A stretch of 64,000 nucleotides of DNA from Patiria miniata (lineage: Eukaryota; Echinodermata; Asteroidea; Valvatida; Asterinidae), in assembly GCF_015706575.1 (NCBI RefSeq), contig NW_024037064.1, positions 6,137,427 to 6,201,426 on the forward strand. The letters are read 5' to 3'. Of this stretch, positions 10,765-21,017 are shown one piece after another; the stretch's first letter is position 1; every line of letters starts with the position of its first letter. The translations under genes and the position numbers were made by a program. The notes beneath the pieces were generated by a model. The model had not been told where the DNA came from. It did no database searches and saw nothing but the letters and a program-made list of their open reading frames with translations.

Positions 10765-10915
10765 AAAAATTGTTTGCGGAAGAAGAAAAAAAAGGTCAAA
10801 AATTGGATATGCACATTGTTCGGATTCGTTTAATTGCAGCTTGAAAGATTTGTTATGAATCATGTCTATGTATACTCAAATCGTTAACACATAATGATTT
10901 TATGATTTCTTTTAG

Positions 10916-13200
10916 AAACCACCAGACTCCAGGTGCCGGTTACCTTTGAGGATTTGCAACAGGAAATTATCGACAAATACAAGCAAACTGCAACGACTAT
11001 TCCTGTATACCCTACAGTGCAGTCATGTCATGTGGGTATTAATGAATTCTTTGTTCCTCTACTACTCAAAAAGAACATTCCAGGCAAAAGAAAAGCGGAA
11101 AGGTTTGTGACATTCTCAGAAGGAGAAACATTGTTAGATATCACTCAGTTTATTACATTGAATTCCTTGGACGATTTGTTAAATCCAGAAGTGGTTAAGG
11201 AATTCAAGATTCTTCTTTATGGTGGGGCCGGGACGGGTAAATCAACCCTATTACAGAAAATTGCAAACTCCTCCATCACACTTAGTTCAAAACCCCTTCT
11301 TGGTAGATTTGATCTTGTGCTTTGGTTAAGTCTGATGCAAATGCAGCAATCTAGTTGTATCTTGGATGCCATATTTGACCAAATTCTAGCTAAAGACACC
11401 AAGCTGACAAAACCCATAGTGAAAGGGTTTATTGCTGATCATGAGTCACGCATTGCTTTGCTGTTGGACGGATTAGATGAAATTCCGTCTCATGTTTTGG
11501 AATCTGAGAAGGGCGTGTACAGGATTCAGGATATCTTACACAACAGAGTCCTTACAAAAAGTTTTGTGTTGGTAACTACTCGACCACACAAGGTGAATTA
11601 TGTTTTGGGAGGTCATCCAAACTATGCTCAAGTTCAAACATTGGGCTTCACACCACAAGACAGAGATAAGTACATCAGATTAAATCTTCCTGATAATGAC
11701 ATGGGAGAAAAGTTGATTTCACATCTGAAAGTCAATGCAAATCTGCAGGAAATGGCTGTAGTTCCAATCATTACCCAGATGCTGTGCATTGTTTGGCAGA
11801 ATAAAAATTCCCTACCTGAGAGAATTACCAAGCTATTCACAGGGTTTGCAGAGGTTCTTTTCATTCGCCGCAATAAAGGTATGCCTGATTGGCAGCAGAT
11901 GATGTCCATCATTGATGGCTTGGGGCGTGTTGCATTGCAAGGGTTGCTAGACTCTAGAGGAGAATGTCTCATGTTCAATGAAACTGAATTTAAAAATTGT
12001 AAGTCTTCCTTAGCCAAGGGTTGTCATGTGGGTTTTGTTAAACGTGAAATGTTCACAAGTGGTCTGGATGTAAAAAAGTTGGTCATTTTCCCCCACAAGT
12101 TGATCCAAGAATACTTCGCAGCATGTCACCTGGTGAAATTGCTAGAACGTGATGAAAACAATTTCCATCATCAGATGAAGCAGATTGCAGTTGAGAAGCT
12201 TCATGAAATGACATACCTACTGATATTCTGTTGTGGTAGATCAAGGCAGGCTGCTGGTCTCATTCTGGATCACATACAAAAGATGGACGTTGACATTGCG
12301 AAAATGCACAGATTGGCTCGGTTGTTGTTATTTGAGTCTGGTTCAGAAGAGTTGGCTAACAAACTTGTAAGACCAACTAAGGTACTGTGCCAGAGTAACC
12401 AAGACTTGACATCACTGAGTTACTACTTACAGCATGTCACTCCACCACTTGAAGGTACAGCTTTTGCCATGCATGTAAAGCAGGGCCTTACCCTTTTCAG
12501 GGGAATTCTTCTGAGTAACAGCATGGAGTCAGCTGAGTTGATACATGTTTACTACTACTTGTCTGAGCAGAAGGAGGAGCTTGGTCTCTTTGAGGAAACA
12601 ATTGGTGTGGTGGATGAGCAGCGCCGTGCTCGATTATACATTGTGATTTTCATTGAGCCAGAGTCATTGTTTGACATCGGGCCTGTATCGCACAGCTTTT
12701 TGCGCATGCATGACCAAATTGGCATGATTGGTTTGGGTATGATGAGACGGTCACTGGATGAGGTTGTTGATCTGTTGAATGTTCTAGAAGGATGCAGGTT
12801 GACTAATCTCACACTGATTGACGTTGACCTCCATGCACGGTTGCGACATGTCAGCCACATCCCGTCATCCCTTATCTACTTGACCCTCAGAAAATGCAGG
12901 TTGGTCGATGATGACGTGAAAGACCTACCCAGCATCTTTCCTGCTGGGCATGGTTTACAACAGCTTGACCTTGATGGCAATGCATTCAGTTTGGATGCAG
13001 TGAGGGCTCTCACCCATCATCTCCAAGGTCTCCCTATTTTTCGGTGCTTGTCACTTCGTAACATGGACCTTGATGCTGAACGTGTCAGACAAGTTGTCTG
13101 TCAAAATCTCACTCACTTACATGAAACACATGAGGGAGTTTTTGTATCTCTTTCGGTAGCCTTGGGCGATATGTTAAAGCCAAAAATCTTACATGTCTAG
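10916..13200 (+). CDS. NACHT-LRR (NLR) receptor, large 3' exon
   Basis: One 2.3 kb exon encodes about 760 residues to the TAG at 13198. The acceptor is at 10914-10915, and joining to the phase-1 donor upstream keeps the frame. Counting from the codon at 10933, Walker A GGAGTGKS is at 97-104, Walker B LLDGLDE at 177-183 and the sensor-like TTRPHK at 215-220. A winged-helix/NLR-helical motif, FPHKLIQEYFAA, lies at about 386-397. Leucine-rich repeat-like segments lie at about 643-745 (for example LQQLDLDGNAF). NACHT ATPases of this type are cytosolic oligomerising sensors. The N-terminal effector domain is not visible and presumably lies upstream of the window. There is no methionine near the exon start, as expected for an internal exon. 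No frameshift or stop is seen, so the gene may be functional. Confidence 0.88.
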
Positions 13201-13484
13201 CCTCTGGAGTGTGGGACGGCTCCTATCCAATTAGATAAACAGCACAAGGACACCAGAGTAGGTTAAAAGATTATATTCCTTAACGTGTGTACGGTAAACT
13301 GTAAAAATAACTAAAAGTGCCGCAAATGTCCAAATAATACAACGACATGGATAACATGGAATCATTGGACTGATTTCCCTTACATAAACATATGAAGACA
13401 TAAGCTAGCAGGTAATAACCTCATGTTTATGACAGTGTCAGACCAGAATGGATTAAATCTACTTGTATATAAGTGTTATATATG
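13201..13484 (+). other. 3' flank or UTR of the NLR gene
   Basis: No canonical AATAAA is visible and I see no further coding sequence. A hAT-type MITE starts at 13485. Confidence 0.3.
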
Positions 13485-13608
13485 CAGGGGCGGATCCAGG
13501 AATTTTCGCAGGGGGGGGTTTCATCAGCCAAAAAATCTGAAAATGTACACACGTTTTTTTCACACCTTTTTTTTCTCCAGACACTTGGCCTCCGTAAAAT
13601 CAAAAACT

Positions 13609-13648
<40 letters not shown>

Positions 13649-14148
13649 NNNNNNNNNNNNNNNNNNNNNNNNNNNNNNNNNNNNNNNNNNNNNNNNNNNN
13701 NNNNNNNNNNNNNNNNNNNNNNNNNNNNNNNNNNNNNNNNNNNNNNNNNNNNNNNNNNNNNNNNNNNNNNNNNNNNNNNNNNNNNNNNNNNNNNNNNNNN
13801 NNNNNNNNNNNNNNNNNNNNNNNNNNNNNNNNNNNNNNNNNNNNNNNNNNNNNNNNNNNNNNNNNNNNNNNNNNNNNNNNNNNNNNNNNNNNNNNNNNNN
13901 NNNNNNNNNNNNNNNNNNNNNNNNNNNNNNNNNNNNNNNNNNNNNNNNNNNNNNNNNNNNNNNNNNNNNNNNNNNNNNNNNNNNNNNNNNNNNNNNNNNN
14001 NNNNNNNNNNNNNNNNNNNNNNNNNNNNNNNNNNNNNNNNNNNNNNNNNNNNNNNNNNNNNNNNNNNNNNNNNNNNNNNNNNNNNNNNNNNNNNNNNNNN
14101 NNNNNNNNNNNNNNNNNNNNNNNNNNNNNNNNNNNNNNNNNNNNNNNN
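13485..14148. mobile_element. hAT-type MITE interrupted by an assembly gap
   Basis: It starts CAGGGGCGGATCCAGG, matching the terminus of the element at 55938-56248. It is preceded by TATATATG (13477-13484). The sequence after the gap resumes ATATGG, which fits the right copy of that 8-bp target duplication. The right terminus is therefore hidden in the Ns. Confidence 0.55.
13649..14148. other. Assembly gap of exactly 500 N
   Basis: The Ns follow a G homopolymer (about 13611-13648), a typical sequencing stop. Any frames read through it are meaningless. Confidence 1.
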
Positions 14149-16838
14149 ATATGGAATAAGTGTGTGTGTTCACTTGTTTAGGTAGTGATCAATGTGTGTA
14201 TATATTTGATTTTTTAAACACGTACAAGTAATTATTTTCCAGTTTGATTACGCCATTATAAGAGGGGTAGTGAATACTGATGTTAGTGGGAGAGGATACA
14301 TGCTCATCGAAGTTAAAATATGTGACGCTTGAAAATTAATATGGAATAAGTGTGTGTGTTCACATTGACTTACTGTTTCATGACGTCACAGCACTAGGGA
14401 TCCAATTAAGGTGAAAAAATGTATTGGGTATCATTATTTGAGCTACGAACAAAGTCACAAATCAGGGGTGACAGGGATCAAATGATAAAAAAAAACAATT
14501 TGAAAAATGATCGTTTTGAAACTGTGATCACAGTAACTTGAGGTCTGATGACTTTGGGACATTGAAATCTATCTGTGGTTAATCAAGGAATCTAGGGGCA
14601 GTTTAGCAAAATTTGGAGGGTTTGTTTTGAAATTCAAAAAAGCAAACTAAGCCGCTTTCAGATGATGGTCCGATTGGAGACTATGTTTTTTGCCCTTATT
14701 TTTCGTATCTGGAATACCTTTACTAGGCCGTTTGATAATATATTTGTAAATAGTGAAAACTTATCAGCTTCTTGTGAGTCATATTCAATGTTTTGAGTTC
14801 TGGTAACAGCAAAGTCAAGCGGTTTTGTCCGATCGCCGGAATAAGAATTCTTGTTTAAAGGACCGTCAAAAACACGTCACGAATAATTAATAAACACCAC
14901 ACTCTATTTAGTTCAAAAGATATGTACCCTAGCTAAATTGGTTGTATTTTGACAGGTGATGACGGCATAATGACATCATTATCATTTTGTTAATCCCTTG
15001 AATGGTTTGGAAGAAATTTTGTTTGTTTTGATTTTGAGGGTTCTGTCTGTATGGGAATTCATCCGTCAAATTTTGATGTCTTCGAATTCGTCTCTAGAAA
15101 TGGTGTGAAATTATATAAGCCATTGTAGTTGCGGACATTTAAACGCTGTTGATGAAAAGAGAAAGTTTAAGGCGATGTTAAATCATTATGCAGGACTATG
15201 GGGTCTTAGTTGGTCTGTGGTAAGTTTTATCAAGAAATAATGTGAAAGGTGCACTGAGAAGTTAGAATATTGAAGATAGCTATAGGCCTAGGCCTATATA
15301 AATTGTGTGCAAGGGATTTGATGGAATATAATGAACAGTATTTTTCCCCCGGTTAACAGGATTTTTAAATTATATACAGAACATCGTTACAAAGATTACA
15401 ATTGATGAAGACTTTTTGTGATTAATTAGGGCCTTTATAAAAATTGAAAGAAATCTTTTAGTTTTTATGTAGAGAATTGTTGTGATTATAGGCCGGTTTG
15501 GTGTTTATTTTTGGATGAATCGTCAGTTGGGTTTTTATGATGTTTTGATCAGTTTGAGATAGATATGGTGAAGATGATAATTATGTCAGGCTGAGCTAAG
15601 TTTGATAAAATTGTTTATTTTCGCAAAGTGAAATGTTTTGTTCAGATGCGCAAGGCAATCATGCATGCGTTGAGGTTGCGCTAGAGTTGGTGACGTGCAC
15701 GCGCGCGCACGTCTGGTTTCGCCTCTAGTGCAGCATCGTTGAAACGGCAGGGCGCCCTCTGTTTTATGTTACAGTCGGGTTCTGCAAGACATTATTTTTA
15801 CGAATGTGTATTACGTGTAATGTTTAGGTATCTAGACCAGTAGTATATTATTACGAGCGTGGCAGGTATGAGCACACGACGTGAGTTAGGTCTACTTAAA
15901 AAAAAAAAAAAATTTTTATTTGGAAAACTATAGTGTTAAGAATGTACTGAGGTAACGTTAGGGGATTAATTTAAAAAAGGAGAAGTTAACTAGGGCGTAT
16001 ATATAAATAATTGAAATCAGCTTTGAATATTTTACAACTACAACTCAGTCATAACAATCAAGTATAAAAGTACTAGGCCTAGGCCTCATCATGAAAGTCT
16101 ATGGAGAGTTGTGTAGTGTGTGTGTGGTGCAAATAAGAATGCATGTACATGTATGCACTATGTGATTTATGCATGTGTGTAAGCCCACATACTCAACTAA
16201 GATTTTTCCTCTTGTTCTCAACATGGTTATTGAAAAGGACTGAAATGAAGGACATGGATCTCTCAATTAAAAAATAAAAGAAATGCTGATTGTTTCAACA
16301 AAGCATGTGACACTGACAGTCATGTGAAGACTGTTTTTGTATGAGAAGTGTTGATGTGTAATTTACACAATGTACATGTATGTATGGACAGATGTAATGT
16401 GTTAATGTTCCAGCGCAATAAAGCTATTGCATCATGTGTACAAAAACTCCACATATGTGTGAATTCCATAACACAATATTGGAAGTGAATTGTATGTGCA
16501 GGTTGTACTTGTATGTGCATATAATGCAACACATGTTGCACCGAAGTTGAAGAAGGAAATTAAACTTTTTGATTTTGAACTAGTTTTTAGAATGACTAAA
16601 AAAGTGAATTTGAAATATGAAAGGTGTTATTAAAATTGTCCGTCTTTCCAAGTGATTAGTTAATAGTTATATTAATAGTACCGTAAAGTGATTCGTTTGT
16701 TGATATTTTGTTGGAATGTATGAAAGGGTTGTATTTGTGGAATGTCATGTAATGCAAGTTGTGCTTGTTGTAAGAGGTTGGGAATTGAGTTGTAAGTGTC
16801 TGTGTTTGTAATGAACTGTATCTTTTTGTCAACAGAAA
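14149..16838 (+). other. Unassigned region upstream of the Helentron frames
   Basis: No protein-coding gene is supported. The phrase ATATGGAATAAGTGTGTGTG occurs at 14149 and again near 14339, a local direct repeat. A CpG-rich patch lies at 15650-15760 and a Helitron-type terminus at 15692-15728. A TTGTCAACAG acceptor-like site lies directly before the ATG at 16839. Part of this stretch may be Helentron leader or intron. Confidence 0.35.
15692..15728 (+). mobile_element. Helitron-like 3' terminus (hairpin plus CTCTAG)
   Basis: The palindrome GACGTGC...GCACGTC (15692-15713) has a CG-rich loop. Ten bases later comes CTCTAG (15723-15728), then T. This matches the plan of the termini at 4639, 7868 and 9617. 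The body and 5' end of the element it belongs to are not resolved. Confidence 0.35.
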
Positions 16839-16915
16839 ATGAAGGTCTACAAGAAGAAAACCACTTGCAGGGCTACCTTGTGGCATGAAAGACAAGACAG
16901 GAAGAAGGAGAGTAT

Positions 16916-17482
16916 GTGTTACCCTTGTCTGTTACGTCTGTTATCCTTCACTCTCATGTTACATCTCATACCTTCCCTTCAGTGTGTACCCATGTTACCC
17001 CTACATGCAACATTCCGTTTCCAGTAATGACTCCTTTGGGAGAAAATGGTCAGACAATGCCCCTTAGTGGAGAAAATGCTTGGACTCCTTCGGGAGAAAA
17101 TGCTCAGACTCCTTCAGGAGAAAATGCTCAGATGATGCCTCCTAGTGGAGAAAAAGATCAGAAAATGCCTCCTAGTGGAGAGAATGCTCAGATAATGCCT
17201 CCTAGTGCAGAACATGCTCAGACAGTGCCTCCTAGTGGAGAAAATGCTCAGACTCCTTTGGGAGAAAATTCTCAGACAATGGCCCTTAGTGGACAAAATG
17301 CTCAGAAAATGCCTCCTAGTGGACAAAATGCTCAGAAAATGCCTCCTAGTGGACAAATGCTCAGAAAATGCCTCCTAGTGGAGAAAATGCTCAGAAAATG
17401 TCTCCTAGTGGAGAAAATGCTCAGAAAATGTCTCCTAGTGGAGAAAATGCTCAGAAAATGCCTCAATCAAAGTTTCAAATGA
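16916..17482 (+). pseudogene. Helentron N-terminal frame: 30-bp repeat-encoded peptide, frameshifted
   Basis: From about 17040 the frame encodes a tandem peptide with consensus GENAQKMPPS, specified by a 30-bp minisatellite. Near 17351-17357 one A is missing from the repeat (GGACAAATGC instead of GGACAAAATGC). After that the frame reads a different peptide to a stop at 17482, while the repeat peptide continues in the frame of the next ORF. I infer that this and the PHD ORF were once a single frame. The repeat peptide has no recognised function. The start codon is uncertain (16839, 16916 or a spliced leader). Confidence 0.5.
17040..17462 (+). repeat. 30-bp coding minisatellite
   Basis: About fourteen imperfect units of the type GAAAATGCTCAGAAAATGCC plus TCCTAGTGGA. 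Unit length is a multiple of three, so copy number can vary without breaking the frame, apart from the 1-nt loss near 17354. Confidence 0.9.
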
Positions 17483-18231
17483 AGTCAGAATCAAAAGACA
17501 AAGACTTGAAGAAGTTAAGAATGAAGACAATGAGTATTACGAGACTAGTTCAGCAGAATGCATTGCAAAAGTTGAAGATCAGGGGTCAGACATGTTGCAG
17601 CAGAAATAGAGTATTAGAGTGTGTTATAGTGTATTACAGAGACGAGAGAAAAGTTGTAAAACCAAATAGAAAGAAAATGCGAAGAAGTGCATGTAAAAAG
17701 GATTATCATAGGTCAAGGAATGGCAAGGTTGTGGAAATGCGTATGAGTAAGGAACATAGAAGGAACCATGAGAAAGCACAGCACAATGTAAAAAGTCACA
17801 CTAGAAGATGCTTGAGTTATGTCATAAAGAATATGCAGAAGAGAGAAAAATGCAAACGTAAGCAAAATAGGAGAAGTGAGTGTGAACAGATTTCTGTCAT
17901 GAAAAGTAAATGTTCAGATGCAGTAAAGCAGAAAGGTAAAGGAAAGTCTTTTTATAAGAGAGTTGTTGTGGATGACAAAAAGGCAAAGAATGTCAATTGT
18001 GTGAAGGAAAGAGAAGTTAAGCAGTGCTGGGTATGTGATAAATTGTTTGGTCGAGATGAAAGAGCTGTGCAGTGTGACTCGTGCAACATTGTTTATCATG
18101 TGAACTGTTTGGGGTTTTCAAAGATGGAATCTCTTTTGGCAAGTAAGGCAGTATCATGGTTGTGTCGGAAATGTGGGCAATGTACTTATACTGAATGTTT
18201 TGTTATGATCTTGGCATTCCTGCAGATGTGA
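17368..18231 (+). CDS. Helentron-associated PHD-finger protein segment
   Basis: The 287-codon frame starts inside the minisatellite. Residues about 30-215 are Lys/Arg-rich with no fold I recognise. A PHD-type zinc finger occupies 220-269: Cys220-x2-Cys, then CDSC, YHVNC and CRKCG (Cys266, Cys269), the Cys4-His-Cys3 pattern. PHD fingers commonly bind histone H3 tails, and some mobile-element polyproteins carry them. The frame closes shortly after the finger, at 18231, and coding continues in another frame from about 18209. That implies a frameshift or an intron (TTCCTGCAG at 18217-18225 is acceptor-like). Confidence 0.6.
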   Translation: MPPSGENAQKMSPSGENAQKMSPSGENAQKMPQSKFQMKSESKDKDLKKLRMKTMSITRLVQQNALQKLKIRGQTCCSRNRVLECVIVYYRDERKVVKPNRKKMRRSACKKDYHRSRNGKVVEMRMSKEHRRNHEKAQHNVKSHTRRCLSYVIKNMQKREKCKRKQNRRSECEQISVMKSKCSDAVKQKGKGKSFYKRVVVDDKKAKNVNCVKEREVKQCWVCDKLFGRDERAVQCDSCNIVYHVNCLGFSKMESLLASKAVSWLCRKCGQCTYTECFVMILAFLQM

Positions 18232-18250
18232 ACAATATGAGATACTCAAC

Positions 18251-18940
18251 ATGGATGATGTAGCTGTCAAGTCATGTACTGAAGGTCTTTCCAGTAGAGA
18301 AGATAACATTGACATTTCAGTGATAAATGGAACTGAAGGTAAGGGACAGATAGGAACAATGAAGTATGTAATAGTGGATGACATGGGTTGCAGACATAAA
18401 GGTTCAAATACAGATCAAAAACAGGGCATAGTGAAGCAAACAGGAGGATACTCTTTGCGGAACAAGAAAAGTAGTAATGTTGATAGTGGTTCTAATACTG
18501 GAAAGGAAAAGAATGAGGGAAATCGGGTAAAAACACAGAAGGCAAGTCGTAAATGTGTCGGGCAATGTGCAGAGCAAAATGGTGTAAAGAGAAATGAAGA
18601 GACTTCAAAAACATTACCTATTGCTAGATATGGACTTCGAAGCAAGAAACAGGTGTTAACACAAAATGAAAAGGATATTAGTGATGAGAAAATGAAGTCA
18701 AAAAGAAAAGTTGAAGACGGTGTTGAAAATTCTGTTGAATGTACTGACTGTAGGAAAAAGCTGAAAGTCGTTCCTCAAAGAGATAATTCAGAGAGAATAC
18801 ATGAAGCTGATGGGGGAAATGAAAAATGGACTGATCGTAAAAGCATTTGTTGCACTAAAATACAAAAGGTACAAGAGAATAAGGATATCAGTTTCATTCA
18901 AGTAGTTTCCATCAAGGTGATCTTAGATTTGGCGAGCTAG
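18251..18940 (+). CDS. Helentron linker segment, basic and unrecognised
   Basis: The 229-codon frame is Lys/Ser/Asn-rich, with two related motifs (GGYSLRNKK and ARYGLRSKK) and a CTDC pair near residue 162. I recognise no domain. Its end overlaps the start of the peptidase frame (open from 18883). The peptidase core begins in that other frame, so a 1-nt indel between about 18883 and 18905 probably broke a longer polyprotein. Confidence 0.45.
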   Translation: MDDVAVKSCTEGLSSREDNIDISVINGTEGKGQIGTMKYVIVDDMGCRHKGSNTDQKQGIVKQTGGYSLRNKKSSNVDSGSNTGKEKNEGNRVKTQKASRKCVGQCAEQNGVKRNEETSKTLPIARYGLRSKKQVLTQNEKDISDEKMKSKRKVEDGVENSVECTDCRKKLKVVPQRDNSERIHEADGGNEKWTDRKSICCTKIQKVQENKDISFIQVVSIKVILDLAS

Positions 18941-20640
18941 CTGGTAGACAATGTGCTTGTATGAGCCTGTGCGGAATCCTCTTTAGCAAAATTAAGCCGT
19001 TGAACTCGTGGTGTAACAAAGACGTGGATTTTGTGTTGAATAGTGGCAATGAATTGTACTGTTGTTTGTCTTGTAGCTCTACAATGATGGATGAATATTT
19101 GTTAATCAGCGAGTTGCCTGATGAAATTGATGCTTTCGGTAAACATTTTCACATGAAGATTGATGAATCTGTTTCTGGTAGTTTTGGAGAAGAAACACAT
19201 CTGATTGAATTTAATATGATTCCAATGAGTTGTGCAGTGGAACAGACAGTGCAGAAATATTGTGCATGTTTTATTTGCTTCAAAGGGAACACATTTTCAG
19301 TAATCGCTCATGAAGGAAAGTATTATATTTTTGATTCACATTCTAGAAATCAGCATGGACATCAGGACAGTGAAGGAAGAAGTTTGGTCAAATGTGTATC
19401 ATCATGGCAAGGTGTGTACAAGTATTGTACTGAACTTGGAAAATCTATGAATGTCAGTGATCATGAACAGTTTGAAATTACAGGTGTTACTGTCTGGGTA
19501 GATGATGATCTCGGTATCTGTGGTTGTGATGAGACTCTCAAGGGTACATGTAGCTCCAGTAGTACTGTACAGATAAACAAAGACGTTGAACATGATGTAG
19601 AAATCATCCAGACTAATCAACCTGTCAATTTAAAGTTTGTTCCATTGGTTTATGACCATAAGATTGTATTGTGTGAGAAATTTGGTATTACAAAACTTTG
19701 TCTAGATAGACATGAAATCTCCAAGATATGTGAAAAATTGAGTAAGCCTGACTCTGTAAAAACAATTCAAGGTGATGGTAACTGTTTCTACAGAGCTATT
19801 AGTTATGCTATATCAGGGACTGAGGACAATCACATGCAACTTAGATTAGCAATTGTTCATCACTTGCTGGAAAATGCTGCTCAGTTTAGGTGCTGTTTAC
19901 GCGAAGGTTACAGAACAGTGCAAGAGTATGTCACAAATGCAAGATTGTGTAATAATGGTACATGGGCTACCGAGGTAGAAATCATTGTAACAGCACACAT
20001 GTTGGATGTTGGTATTTACACGTATGATGATGCTAATAGATGTAAGTGGTATTTGTTTTCAAGTAGTTATGCATGTCCAGGCCGTGCTTCTGATAGTTCT
20101 GTGAAATCAGGAATTTATTTGCACCACAAGAATCAAATACATTATGATTTAGTGACAAGTGTATGTGAGTTGAGAAGGGAGCTACCGATAGACAGCACTC
20201 AGAAACATGATGAAAATACATCCAAAACACGAGTATTGAAAAGATCAAAGAGACGCAAACGTGTTAATGTAAAGAAGAGGCAGAAAACTAACCGAGAAAA
20301 ACAAAGGGAAAGATATCAGAGAAAGAAAGATAAAGAAAATAAAAACGATGGTGTTAATGTCAGAGAGAAAAAAAAAAGGGCAAAGAAAGAAAAATATCAT
20401 AGTTGTGTGCAATACAGACAAGGTGCTATTGAGTATGGCAAAAAGAGATACAAAGAAAATGTGAAAAGCATTACTGGGGTCGTAAGGAAAAGATACCATG
20501 AGAATGCTGATTATAGGAATAACAAAATTGGCAATGCAAAAATGAAGTATGACAGAGATGAAGAACATAGGCAAAGAAAAAAGCAATGTACAATGACGAA
20601 CTATCATAAAAATATAGAGTATAGACACAAAAAAGATTAA
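18883..20640 (+). CDS. Helentron protease segment: C76-like cysteine peptidase plus OTU peptidase
   Basis: The frame is open from 18883; the first ATG at 18961 is probably not the true start. Upstream of that ATG it reads GDLRFGELAGRQCAC. Counting from 18961, FDSHSRN at 124-130 gives a candidate Asp-x-His pair (His127). Together these resemble the herpesvirus tegument deubiquitinase (peptidase C76) fold also seen in mobile-element proteins. A second peptidase follows: OTU motif GDGNCFYRA with catalytic Cys275, and IHYDL with catalytic His394. OTU domains cleave ubiquitin chains and are known in Helentron proteins. The C-terminal 150 residues are Lys/Arg-rich repeats with a KYHEN-like theme. 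The frame stops at 20640 while the repeat theme continues in other frames. Confidence 0.7.
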   Translation, partial: GYQFHSSSFHQGDLRFGELAGRQCACMSLCGILFSKIKPLNSWCNKDVDFVLNSGNELYCCLSCSSTMMDEYLLISELPDEIDAFGKHFHMKIDESVSGSFGEETHLIEFNMIPMSCAVEQTVQKYCACFICFKGNTFSVIAHEGKYYIFDSHSRNQHGHQDSEGRSLVKCVSSWQGVYKYCTELGKSMNVSDHEQFEITGVTVWVDDDLGICGCDETLKGTCSSSSTVQINKDVEHDVEIIQTNQPVNLKFVPLVYDHKIVLCEKFGITKLCLDRHEISKICEKLSKPDSVKTIQGDGNCFYRAISYAISGTEDNHMQLRLAIVHHLLENAAQFRCCLREGYRTVQEYVTNARLCNNGTWATEVEIIVTAHMLDVGIYTYDDANRCKWYLFSSSYACPGRASDSSVKSGIYLHHKNQIHYDLVTSVCELRRELPIDSTQKHDENTSKTRVLKRSKRRKRVNVKKRQKTNREKQRERYQRKKDKENKNDGVNVREKKKRAKKEKYHSCVQYRQGAIEYGKKRYKENVKSITGVVRKRYHENADYRNNKIGNAKMKYDRDEEHRQRKKQCTMTNYHKNIEYRHKKD

Positions 20641-20689
20641 TAATGCCAAAACAAGATATGAGGATGCAGTACATAGGCAAGAAAAGATC

Positions 20690-21010
20690 AATTTTGCTAA
20701 AGCTAAATATCATGAGAATGAAGAACATAGGCAAAGAAAGGTGAAGAGTGCCAAAACGAAGTATCATGAGAATGAAGGACATAGGCAAAGAAAGGTGAAG
20801 AGTGCAAAAACAAAGTATCATGAGAATGAAAAACACAGGCAAAGAAAGGTGAAGAGTGCAAAAACAAAGTATCATGAGAATGAAAAACACAGGCAAAGAA
20901 AGGTGAAGAGTGCAAAAACAAAGTATCATGAGAATGAAAAACACAGGCAAGAAAGGTGAAGAGTGCAAAAACAAAGTATCATGAGAATGAACAACACAGG
21001 CAAAGAAAGA
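20690..21010 (+). repeat. 54-bp coding minisatellite (basic 18-residue repeat)
   Basis: About six units encode KVKSAKTKYHENEKHRQR-like peptides, in the frame of 20741-20959. A unit near 20947-20956 has lost bases (CAGGCAAGAAAGG instead of CAGGCAAAGAAAGG), shifting the frame again. The peptide is strongly basic and helical-looking; it could contact nucleic acid. Confidence 0.9.
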
Positions 21011-21017
21011 TGACTAG

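Larger units (their letters stand above)
2294..10915 (+). other. Large NLR intron filled with repeats (8.6 kb)
   Basis: It runs from the donor GTGAGT at 2294 to the acceptor TTCTTTTAG ending at 10915. I see no host exon in it. From 2400 to about 3390 it is unassigned sequence with a G-run at 2521; beyond that it is almost entirely the repeats listed separately. Confidence 0.5.

Noticed and set aside
13423-14181. Open frames spanning the N gap
   Set aside because: They consist of unknown bases plus a G homopolymer.
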